Origin: an uncultured Bacteroidales bacterium
Lineage (GTDB): Bacteria; Bacteroidota; Bacteroidia; Bacteroidales; UBA932
Assembly: GCA_946530505.1 (NCBI GenBank)
Contig: CAMNAD010000108.1
Coordinates: forward strand, 1 to 5,314
Reading direction: 5' to 3'
Length of the DNA stretch: 5,314 bases
Positions within the stretch are counted from its first letter, which is position 1. Every line of letters begins with the position of its first letter. Below, one piece after another: positions 1 to 5,314 of the stretch. The notes beneath the pieces were generated by a model, which was not told the origin of the DNA, ran no database searches, and was given only the letters and a program-made list of their open reading frames with translations. Position numbers and translations under genes: made by a program.

Positions 1-1755
1 ATATTGGTTACACTTTCAACCCTGGTGCTGCTTGGTTCAGCCATGTCTGCACAGACTATGTCGGATGCTCTCACGTTCGGCCAGAACAACTACTACGGCA
101 CGGCGAGGACATTGGGTATGGGCAATGCTGTCACCGCAATCGGCGGCGACCTCGGAAGCATTTCCATCAATCCGGCCGGCGGTGCGGTTTCCGCATTCTC
201 GCAGTTCACATTTTCCACGGGATGGAACACTGCTTCCAGCACATCCTCCTATGCCTCTTCATACGATACATATAATTCGGGGGTGGCCTATACCGGAGGT
301 TTCGACAACAAGAAGACCAGGATGACCATCCCCAACTTCGGGATGAATCTGTACTTCGATACGGGCAACCGCAGCGGCGTCCTCGGGTGGAACTTCGGCT
401 TTATGGTAAACCGTACCCAGTCATTCACCCAGATGGTTTCCGCTTCCGGGCTGGAAGGACACACATCAATGACAGGCGCTCTGGCCACATTTGCCGACGG
501 CATGCCGGGCAATATCCTTGGCAATGACAAGAAGTTCGACACCAACTATTCCTGGAATTCCATCTGCGCCTATGACGGAGGACTCATCAACTACAATGCA
601 GACGCAGGTACATATTATGGCTCCGCAGAGACCAAGAACCTCGTCGGAGGCCAGTACAGCTATGAGATGCTGGGTTGGCTCCGCCAGAATATAGGCACCA
701 CCACACTCGGCTCCAGGAACGACATTGTAATGAACTACGGCGTCAATGTCAACGACCGCCTCTTCCTCGGTATCAGCATCAATTGCCCCATCATCAGCTA
801 CAAGTATTCAGAGTATTACAACGAAACGGCCCAGGATCCTGCCGATTTCCCCGTAACTCCCGAGTTCTTTGTACCTAGCAGCGGGAAATACGAGCAGGGT
901 GCATCGACTTACTATCTCGGCAGTACATATCAGTACAATTATGTCGGCGACATCAGCGGCATCAACGCAAAAGTGGGTCTGATCTGGCTCCCTACCGATG
1001 GATTGCGCATCGGAGCCGCCATCCAGACTCCTACGGCTTATACCGTCAACGAGAAGTGGTACATAGATGTGAACTCCGAGTTCCAGGATGCATCCCAGAA
1101 TGCCAGTTCCGGCTCACCTACTGCAGAAAGTTCCTACGACTACAGGGCTCCTTACAGCGCCAACTTCGGCGTGGCTTACACGCTTGGCCGCGCGGGTGTT
1201 CTCAGTGTTGATTACGAGATCACCGACTTCAGCATTATGAAGTACAGTGAGCAGTATACCGACGGTTTCTATTCCTACGAAGATCCTTTCTATCGCGTGA
1301 ACAGGCTGAACGAGCTGTTCTGCGGCGTGCAGCATACTCTCAGGGCGGGTGCTGAATTCCGTGTGCTCCCTACATTCTCGCTGCGTGCAGGTGTCAATCT
1401 GGCAACCAGTCCGGAACGTCATTATAAGGACAATGAAGGCTATATGGTATATGCCGCCGATTACGACAACTGGTTCGACGACTACGAGAGCGGCAAGTTC
1501 GTTCTCGACGAAAAGGGAAGATATTCCTCCGACAGGCTCTTCTCAGTGTCTTTCGGCGCCGGATATTCATCGCCCGGGTCCTTCTATGCCGACATCGCTT
1601 TCAGGCGTACATCGCTTCCAGATGCCTATTACAAGGCATACAGCAATTATTTGAACCATACGGTAGGAGATACAACTTATGATATAGTTTCGCCGTCAGT
1701 GAGGTCCAAACTGTCGCAGTTCGATGCGGTTCTCACTTTCGGATGGAGATTTTAA
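1..1755 (+). CDS. OmpP1/FadL-family outer-membrane beta-barrel protein (5' partial)
   Basis: Outer-membrane barrel of the OmpP1/FadL transport family, whose members move hydrophobic compounds across the outer membrane; the substrate here cannot be told. The frame is open from base 1, and its first 17 residues (ILVTLSTLVLLGSAMSA) look like the core and cleavage site of a signal peptide with the charged start missing, so the true start lies upstream and the in-frame TTG at base 4 is unlikely. Family marks follow in the N-terminal plug region: DALTFGQ (fragment residues 22-28), GTAR (33-36), LGMGNA and GGD (38-50), NPAG (57-60). The rest, about 520 residues, is rich in Tyr, Ser, Asn and Gly with alternating strand patterns, and the protein ends in FGWRF, a terminal aromatic typical of barrels assembled by BamA. 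Its length suits Bacteroidota members. The stop directly abuts lpxD, which suggests one transcript. Family assignment is firm, specific role unknown. Confidence 0.85.
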   Translation: MLVTLSTLVLLGSAMSAQTMSDALTFGQNNYYGTARTLGMGNAVTAIGGDLGSISINPAGGAVSAFSQFTFSTGWNTASSTSSYASSYDTYNSGVAYTGGFDNKKTRMTIPNFGMNLYFDTGNRSGVLGWNFGFMVNRTQSFTQMVSASGLEGHTSMTGALATFADGMPGNILGNDKKFDTNYSWNSICAYDGGLINYNADAGTYYGSAETKNLVGGQYSYEMLGWLRQNIGTTTLGSRNDIVMNYGVNVNDRLFLGISINCPIISYKYSEYYNETAQDPADFPVTPEFFVPSSGKYEQGASTYYLGSTYQYNYVGDISGINAKVGLIWLPTDGLRIGAAIQTPTAYTVNEKWYIDVNSEFQDASQNASSGSPTAESSYDYRAPYSANFGVAYTLGRAGVLSVDYEITDFSIMKYSEQYTDGFYSYEDPFYRVNRLNELFCGVQHTLRAGAEFRVLPTFSLRAGVNLATSPERHYKDNEGYMVYAADYDNWFDDYESGKFVLDEKGRYSSDRLFSVSFGAGYSSPGSFYADIAFRRTSLPDAYYKAYSNYLNHTVGDTTYDIVSPSVRSKLSQFDAVLTFGWRF

Positions 1756-2748
1756 ATGATGGAACTGACAGCCAAGCAACTTGCAGAGATTCTTCGGGGC
1801 ACCGTTGACGGCGACCCCGAAGTTCGGATTACGACCTTCGCCAAAATTGAACACGGGAAGCCCGGAGCACTCAGTTTTTATGCGAATCCGAAGTATGAAC
1901 AGTACGTGTACACATGCAAATCCAGTATTCTGCTGGTGAATGCCGATTTTGAACCCAAACAGGAGGTGAAGTCCACTATGGTGCGTGTTGAAAACGCATA
2001 CAATGCAGTGGCGGAACTTCTGAAATATGTCTCGGACCAGCGTAAGAAGTACCGCCGCCGGCGTGCTTGCGGATGCCGTATAGCCTTCAGCGCCAAGTTA
2101 GGGAAGAAGGTCTCCGTGGGGGCCGGAACCATTATTGGAAAGAATTGCAAGATAGGCGATTATGGCATTATTCACGAGAATGTCACGATTGGTGCGGGAA
2201 CCGTTATAGGCCATCACTGCATAATCTATCCCGGGGTAGTCATCTATCCCGGCATGAAGATAGGCGACAATGTCATCCTGCATGCGAATTGCGTGATAGG
2301 CTCCGATGGTTTCGGCAATGCTCCGCAGCCAGACGGCAGCTGGAAGAAGATCGAGCATCTGGGCAATGTGGTCATAGGCGACAATGTCGAAATCGGTTCC
2401 GGTACCACTGTCGACCGCGCCGAGATGGAATCCACCATCATAGGCAACGGTGTGCGCATCGACAATCTCTGCCAGATAGCGCATAATGTTGTGATAGGGG
2501 AAAACACCGTTATGGCCGCGCAGTGCGGCGTGGCAGGGTCTGCCATCATAGGCAAGAACTGCATTTTTGCCGGCCAGGTTGGCATCATGGGCCACATCAA
2601 GATAGCGGACAACACTACCGTCGGGGCACAGGCCGGAATAGCCGGTCCTGTGCGCAAGAGCGGCCAGATTCTCATAGGCTCGCCCGCGATTCCGCACGTT
2701 CTTTATATGCGCAGCTACGCCAAGTTCAAGCAGGCAGGGGCAGAGTAA
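1756..2748 (+). CDS. lpxD: UDP-3-O-(3-hydroxyacyl)glucosamine N-acyltransferase LpxD
   Basis: Third enzyme of lipid A synthesis: moves a 3-hydroxyacyl chain from acyl carrier protein to the 2-amino group of UDP-3-O-acyl-glucosamine, in the cytoplasm, as a trimer. Residues 1-95 match the LpxD N-terminal uridine-binding domain (ELTAKQLAEIL, then GALSFYANPKYE at 38-49). Residues 109-310 are a left-handed beta helix of hexapeptide repeats (IGxx). The catalytic base is His243 in QIAHNV, and His280 in GIMGH fits the second conserved His. At 330 residues it is a little shorter than the 341 of E. coli, mainly from a short C-terminal helix. The start directly follows the upstream TAA; a second ATG at 1759 is equally possible and no clear ribosome site decides. 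Residues 99-108 (YRRRRACGCR) are unlike the family and may reflect two compensating indels. Identity is firm. Confidence 0.96.
   Translation: MMELTAKQLAEILRGTVDGDPEVRITTFAKIEHGKPGALSFYANPKYEQYVYTCKSSILLVNADFEPKQEVKSTMVRVENAYNAVAELLKYVSDQRKKYRRRRACGCRIAFSAKLGKKVSVGAGTIIGKNCKIGDYGIIHENVTIGAGTVIGHHCIIYPGVVIYPGMKIGDNVILHANCVIGSDGFGNAPQPDGSWKKIEHLGNVVIGDNVEIGSGTTVDRAEMESTIIGNGVRIDNLCQIAHNVVIGENTVMAAQCGVAGSAIIGKNCIFAGQVGIMGHIKIADNTTVGAQAGIAGPVRKSGQILIGSPAIPHVLYMRSYAKFKQAGAE
2050..2079 (+). other. Suspected compensated frameshift inside lpxD
   Basis: In frame, this stretch reads YRRRRACGCR, strongly basic with two Cys, where LpxD proteins carry a G-x-x-x-x-A-V/Y-I entry into the first beta-helix coil. 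Read one base later, from 2051, it gives TAAGVLADAV, which joins onto the following in-frame IAFSAKLG to make a family-like GVLADAVIAFSAKLG. That needs one base lost near 2041-2050 and one gained near 2078-2080. The pattern is seen directly; the frameshift history is inferred. Confidence 0.45.
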
Positions 2749-2772
2749 TGCGGGGATAATCAAAATTATTGC

Positions 2773-2780
2773 TATCTTTG
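2773..2780 (+). promoter_or_regulatory. Bacteroidota-type -7 promoter box ahead of lpxC
   Basis: TATCTTTG matches the TAnnTTTG -7 consensus used by the primary sigma factor of Bacteroidota. It sits in the only real intergenic gap of the window (2749-2789, AT-rich). No convincing TTG-type -33 element is visible 17-23 bases upstream, so the promoter may be weak or need help. With usual spacing, transcription would start at about 2785-2787, only a few bases before the lpxC ATG at 2790. Confidence 0.6.
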
Positions 2781-2789
2781 CGGGCTATT

Positions 2790-3686
2790 ATGAAAGAACG
2801 TACTCTCGGTAATATCTGCAAATTCGAAGGGAAAGGCCTGCATACAGGTGTTTATTCGCATATGACAGTCAGTCCGGCGGAATCCGGGACGGGCATCGTA
2901 TTCGTCCGCACCGATCTTGGTGAATCCATCCCCGCACTTGCAGAAAATGTTTCCAGCACTGCCCGCTGCACGCTTATCTCCAAAGGAAATGCCAGCGTAT
3001 CCACCATTGAGCACCTGATGTCTGCCTTCACCGGCCTCGGCATCGACAACGCCCTTGTCGAGATTGACAACGGCGAAGTGCCCATCCTGGACGGAAGCGC
3101 CCGCTTCTATGCCAAGGCCTTTGCTGAGGCGGGAGTTGTGGAGCAGGATGCCGAGAGGAAGTATTTCGATATTCCCGAAACTGTCGAAATAAAGGACGAG
3201 AAAAGCGGTTCCTGGGTTCGCATCGAACCTGCCGACCATCTCTCCTACGACATAACCGTCGACTTCAATTCCCACGTCCTGGGTGTACAGACCGCCCACT
3301 GGGATGAAACAGTGGATTATGCTTCGCAGATAGCCGTCTGCCGCACCTTTGTTTTCTTCCACGAAGTCCAGTTCCTCGCAAGCCAGGGGCTTGTAAAGGG
3401 CGGGGACGTCGACAATGCCATCGTCGTGGTGGAGCATCCGGTAGATGATGCCACCGTCGCCCACATGGCGGAACTTTTCAACCAACCGAAACTTTCAGTC
3501 ACCCCGGAGGGGTACCTCAGCAACCTCGTGCTGAATTTCCCCGACGAATGCGGACGGCACAAGCTGCTGGATCTCATCGGTGACATCAGGCTCGCAGGCG
3601 GATACCTCCGGGCCCATATAAACGCGTACAAACCTGGCCATACGATTAACACGAATGCGGCCAAGGCCGTCCAGAAATTGATTTGA
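2790..3686 (+). CDS. lpxC: UDP-3-O-acyl-N-acetylglucosamine deacetylase LpxC (single-domain)
   Basis: Zinc deacetylase that removes the acetyl group from UDP-3-O-acyl-GlcNAc, the committed step of lipid A synthesis and target of hydroxamate inhibitors such as CHIR-090. The protein has 298 residues. Zinc ligands are His75 (STIEHLMSAF), His257 and Asp261 (GRHKLLDLIGD); Glu74 is the likely base, Lys258 and Asp265 are conserved, and His284 (KPGHTINTNAAKA) is the acid. CRTF at 184-187 fits the substrate-contact segment. The ATG at 2790 begins the family-typical MKERTLGN; an in-frame TTG at 2769 would overlap the promoter box and adds nothing conserved. The protein ends right after the second domain, about the 305 residues of E. 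coli, so it lacks the FabZ domain usually fused to LpxC in Bacteroidales. In many bacteria LpxC level is set by proteolysis; no such signal can be judged here. Confidence 0.97.
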   Translation: MKERTLGNICKFEGKGLHTGVYSHMTVSPAESGTGIVFVRTDLGESIPALAENVSSTARCTLISKGNASVSTIEHLMSAFTGLGIDNALVEIDNGEVPILDGSARFYAKAFAEAGVVEQDAERKYFDIPETVEIKDEKSGSWVRIEPADHLSYDITVDFNSHVLGVQTAHWDETVDYASQIAVCRTFVFFHEVQFLASQGLVKGGDVDNAIVVVEHPVDDATVAHMAELFNQPKLSVTPEGYLSNLVLNFPDECGRHKLLDLIGDIRLAGGYLRAHINAYKPGHTINTNAAKAVQKLI

Positions 3687-3690
3687 GATT

Positions 3691-4503
3691 ATGGCAAACA
3701 TTCATCCTCTTGCCTGCGTAAGCCCTCTCGCCAAACTCGGCGAGCATGTGGAAGTAGGCCCCTATGCCTTCATCGACGCGAATGTCGAGATAGGCGACTA
3801 TACCAAAGTACATCCCCACGCAACCATATTCCCCTATGTCAAGATAGGAGAGCATTGTGAGGTATTCCCCGGCGCCGTAGTCGGCGCCATCCCCCAGGAC
3901 CTCAAGTTCGACGGGGAGATAACCTACGTCGAGATAGGCGACTATGTCACCATCCGTGAGTGCGCTACCATCAACCGCGGAACCAAGGCCAGCGGAAAGG
4001 GCGTCACGAAGATTGGCAATCACACACTTATCATGTCGTACGTGCACGTCGCTCACGACTGCACGGTGGGCAATCATTGCATCCTCGTGAGTTTTGTCGG
4101 CATTGCCGGCGAAACCGACGTCGACGACTGGGCTATCCTCGGAGGCAGCACCGTGGTGCACCAGTTCACCCACATCGGCAAGCACGCAATGATCGGCGGC
4201 GGCAGCAAGATCAACAAGGACATCCCTCCTTATTCCCTTTGCGGCCGCGAGCCCGTCTGCTACGCCGGTGTGAATCTGGTCGGCCTGCGCCGCCGCGGAT
4301 TCGACAGCGACACCATCCGAAATATCAAAGATATCTACGATACCCTCTATTTCCAGGGTTACAACATTTCGGATGCATGTGCCCGCATCCAGCAGGGATT
4401 CCCGGACAGCCCGGAGAAAGACGAGATCCTGAACTTCATCCGCAATTCCAAGCGCGGAATCGTGCGTGGCAACGATGCCCGCGAGAAAGTGATTATCGAG
4501 TAG
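3691..4503 (+). CDS. lpxA: UDP-N-acetylglucosamine 3-O-acyltransferase LpxA
   Basis: First enzyme of lipid A synthesis: moves a 3-hydroxyacyl chain from acyl carrier protein to the 3-OH of UDP-GlcNAc, a reversible cytoplasmic reaction driven by LpxC. The protein has 270 residues (E. coli 262). Residues 1-185 form the hexapeptide beta helix (IHPLA, VEIGDY, VKIGEH). The catalytic base is His122 in HVAHDCTVG. Asp70 and Lys72 (QDLKF), His119 and His157 (VHQF) match substrate-contact positions. Gly170 sits where E. coli Gly173 acts in the chain-length ruler, so nothing bulky blocks a long acyl chain, in keeping with the long 3-hydroxy acids of Bacteroidota lipid A (inference). The C-terminal helical domain has the usual NLVGLRRRGF at 195-204 and extends slightly past RGIVRG. 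It begins 4 nt after the lpxC stop with no clear ribosome site, as is common in this phylum. Confidence 0.97.
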   Translation: MANIHPLACVSPLAKLGEHVEVGPYAFIDANVEIGDYTKVHPHATIFPYVKIGEHCEVFPGAVVGAIPQDLKFDGEITYVEIGDYVTIRECATINRGTKASGKGVTKIGNHTLIMSYVHVAHDCTVGNHCILVSFVGIAGETDVDDWAILGGSTVVHQFTHIGKHAMIGGGSKINKDIPPYSLCGREPVCYAGVNLVGLRRRGFDSDTIRNIKDIYDTLYFQGYNISDACARIQQGFPDSPEKDEILNFIRNSKRGIVRGNDAREKVIIE

Positions 4504-5249
4504 TGCTGCTCACTACCGCATATTTTCCACCTGTAGAATACTTCGCCCTGCTGGCGAAGTATTCTGTCGTTTATATGGAGGCTTGCGAGAATTACCAGAA
4601 GCAGAGCTATCGCAACCGCTGCCGGATTCTTACCTCGAACGGAGTGGAGGCTCTGAATGTGCCGGTGGTGCACGAGAACGGGACTTTCTCTCTGCCTATA
4701 AAGGAGATACGTGTAGATTACAGCACACCCTGGGTCCTCCGCACCGAACGTGCCATCGAGTCGGCCTACAGTTCTTCGCCATTTTTCATTTATTACCGCG
4801 ATGCGCTTTTCGCCATCCTCGATTCGCATCCTGCCACCCTCTGGGAACTGAACCGGCGCATCATCGATTTCTTCTGCGCCAAGATCGGCATCGCCCCGCA
4901 GATCATGGAAACGACGGAATATCTGCCTTTTTCCGCAGTCAAGCTGTCATCCACCTCCGCTGAAAACGCTCCGGCGAATAACAGCTTGACTGCCTCTGCC
5001 CTGACTGCAGCCCGAGTGGCTCCCCCCTCCGCTGAAAATGCTTCGGCGGGTGCTACTCCGGCTGCATCTCTGCCGGATGATCTGCGGAACGTCATCCATC
5101 CGAAGCGGCCGAACAGCATAATGCAGGACTTGGGCCTGGACCGTCCCTACTGGCAGGTCTTCCGGGAAAAGTTCGGCTTCGTGAGTGGACTCTCCATCAT
5201 GGACCTCCTCTTCAACGAAGGCCCTGAAAGCATCAGTTGGCTCCGCTGA
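4503..5249 (+). CDS. WbqC-family protein with an Ala/Ser-rich insert
   Basis: WbqC-family protein of 248 residues. The family was named from surface polysaccharide gene clusters; its biochemical role is unproven. Family marks: MLLTTAYFPPVEYFA at the start, YMEACENYQKQSYRNRC (24-40), LNVPV (51-55), AIESAYSSSPFFIYY (84-98), IHPKR (198-202), PYWQVFREKFGF (215-226), LSIMDLLFNEGPES (230-243). The start is a GTG whose G is also the last base of the lpxA TAG stop (TAGTG), which places the family N terminus exactly; the frame stays open far upstream inside lpxA, but that part has no meaning as protein. This overlap suggests translation coupled to lpxA. Residues 143-191 are a low-complexity Ala/Ser/Thr/Pro-rich insert between two conserved blocks, made of repeated DNA. 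A strong hairpin overlies codons 11-21. No signal peptide or membrane segment is seen. Confidence 0.88.
   Translation: MLLTTAYFPPVEYFALLAKYSVVYMEACENYQKQSYRNRCRILTSNGVEALNVPVVHENGTFSLPIKEIRVDYSTPWVLRTERAIESAYSSSPFFIYYRDALFAILDSHPATLWELNRRIIDFFCAKIGIAPQIMETTEYLPFSAVKLSSTSAENAPANNSLTASALTAARVAPPSAENASAGATPAASLPDDLRNVIHPKRPNSIMQDLGLDRPYWQVFREKFGFVSGLSIMDLLFNEGPESISWLR
4535..4565 (+). repeat. Perfect 13-bp inverted repeat (hairpin) in the 5' end of the WbqC gene
   Basis: Left arm AGAATACTTCGCC at 4535-4547, loop CTGCT, right arm GGCGAAGTATTCT at 4553-4565, with no mismatch. In mRNA this would be a stable stem starting 32 nt after the GTG start codon. It encodes VEYFALLAKYS, which aligns with the normal family N terminus, so the coding sense is kept. 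There is no T-run after it, so it is not a standard intrinsic terminator. Confidence 0.9.
4935..4993 (+). repeat. Perfect 13-bp inverted repeat at the start of the WbqC insert
   Basis: Left arm GCAGTCAAGCTGT at 4935-4947 and right arm ACAGCTTGACTGC at 4981-4993 are exact reverse complements around a 33-nt loop. The loop carries the first copy of the direct repeat that recurs 72 nt later. The whole structure is in frame and lies within the Ala/Ser-rich insert. Confidence 0.9.
4954..5048 (+). repeat. Direct repeat pair, 72 nt apart, in the WbqC insert
   Basis: Copies at 4954-4976 and 5026-5048 match at 21 of 23 bases; both begin CCTCCGCTGAAAA and end CGGCG. They encode SAENAP and SAENAS in the same frame. 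A second weaker match, CTGCCTCT at 4990-4997 and CTGCATCT at 5062-5069, has the same 72-nt offset, so the two copies look like parts of a diverged 24-codon tandem duplication. Confidence 0.8.
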
Positions 5250-5260
5250 CACCCCGCTCC

Positions 5261-5314
5261 CTCCGCATCCCTTCACCTCCGCATCCCTTCACCTCCGCAT
5301 CCCTTCACCTCCGC
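5261..5314 (+). repeat. 16-bp tandem repeat, at least 3.4 copies, cut by the window end
   Basis: The unit CTCCGCATCCCTTCAC occurs at 5261-5276, 5277-5292 and 5293-5308 with no differences, and a fourth copy begins at 5309. The + strand here is strongly pyrimidine-rich. The 16-bp period shifts frame in each copy, so it is unlikely to be coding. No terminator is visible between the WbqC stop at 5249 and the repeat. Confidence 0.95.

Noticed and set aside
4..6. TTG start for the outer-membrane protein
   Set aside because: The open frame reaches base 1 and the signal peptide would lack its positively charged start, so the gene is simply cut by the window edge.
2098..2763. Long minus-strand open frame (221 codons) opposite lpxD
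   Set aside because: It mirrors the hexapeptide repeats of lpxD, whose periodic codons keep the opposite strand open. It has no family-like sequence and lies wholly against a firmly identified gene.
2756..2769. ATAAT/ATTAT inverted repeat in the gap before lpxC as an operator
   Set aside because: Arms of only five A/T pairs are expected by chance in an AT-rich spacer.
2769..2789. TTG start for lpxC, adding seven residues
   Set aside because: It overlaps the -7 promoter box and adds residues not found in the family; the ATG at 2790 starts the conserved sequence.
2772..3485. Minus-strand open frame of 237 codons opposite lpxC
   Set aside because: No recognisable domain, and it lies entirely opposite the catalytic LpxC coding sequence; a shadow frame.
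3646..4185. Minus-strand open frame of 179 codons opposite lpxA
   Set aside because: Its composition (many Asp, Val, Gly, Ala) mirrors the hexapeptide repeat codons of lpxA, with no independent signal.
3960..4502. Upstream extension of the WbqC frame inside lpxA
   Set aside because: The translation is rich in Arg, His and Gln and unlike any WbqC N terminus. The GTG at 4503 yields the family-typical start.
4535..4565. Hairpin as a Rho-independent terminator for the lpx operon
   Set aside because: No T-run follows the stem, and it lies in conserved coding sequence of the next gene.
5261..5314. CRISPR array
   Set aside because: Units are directly adjacent 16-mers with no spacers and no cas genes are present.

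Overview
The window looks like chromosomal DNA from a member of the Bacteroidota, probably Bacteroidales-like. Four things point there: an OmpP1/FadL-type outer-membrane protein with the Bacteroidota N-terminal pattern (DALTFGQ, GTAR, MGNA, NPAG), the gene order lpxD-lpxC-lpxA, a WbqC-family protein of the Bacteroidota type, and a TAnnTTTG promoter box in the only gap between genes. Base composition is moderately GC-rich for this phylum. Genus cannot be set from the sequence.

Layout, all on the + strand and tightly packed. Bases 1-1755 hold an outer-membrane beta-barrel gene cut off at its 5' end inside the signal peptide. lpxD (1756-2748) starts on the base after that stop codon. A 41-nt AT-rich gap holds a good -7 promoter box just ahead of lpxC (2790-3686). 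lpxA (3691-4503) follows after 4 nt. A WbqC-family gene (4503-5249) starts at a GTG that shares the last base of the lpxA stop. The last 65 bases are non-coding and hold a 16-bp tandem repeat that runs off the window.

The three lpx genes encode the first three committed steps of lipid A synthesis, arranged opposite to pathway order: LpxA acylates UDP-GlcNAc, LpxC deacetylates it, LpxD adds the second acyl chain. All three keep their catalytic residues. The flanking genes are also envelope-related: an outer-membrane transport-type barrel upstream and a WbqC protein, a family linked to surface polysaccharide loci, downstream.

The ordinary part is the lipid A operon. The points that merit a second look are: a single-domain LpxC where Bacteroidales usually have an LpxC-FabZ fusion; a promoter that would give a nearly leaderless lpxC mRNA; a short stretch of lpxD that reads like a compensated frameshift; a perfect 13-bp hairpin just inside the WbqC gene; and, most interesting, an Ala/Ser-rich insert in WbqC built from a diverged 72-nt duplication and a second perfect 13-bp inverted repeat. 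A short motif from that insert recurs at the WbqC stop codon and, in part, in the terminal tandem repeat.
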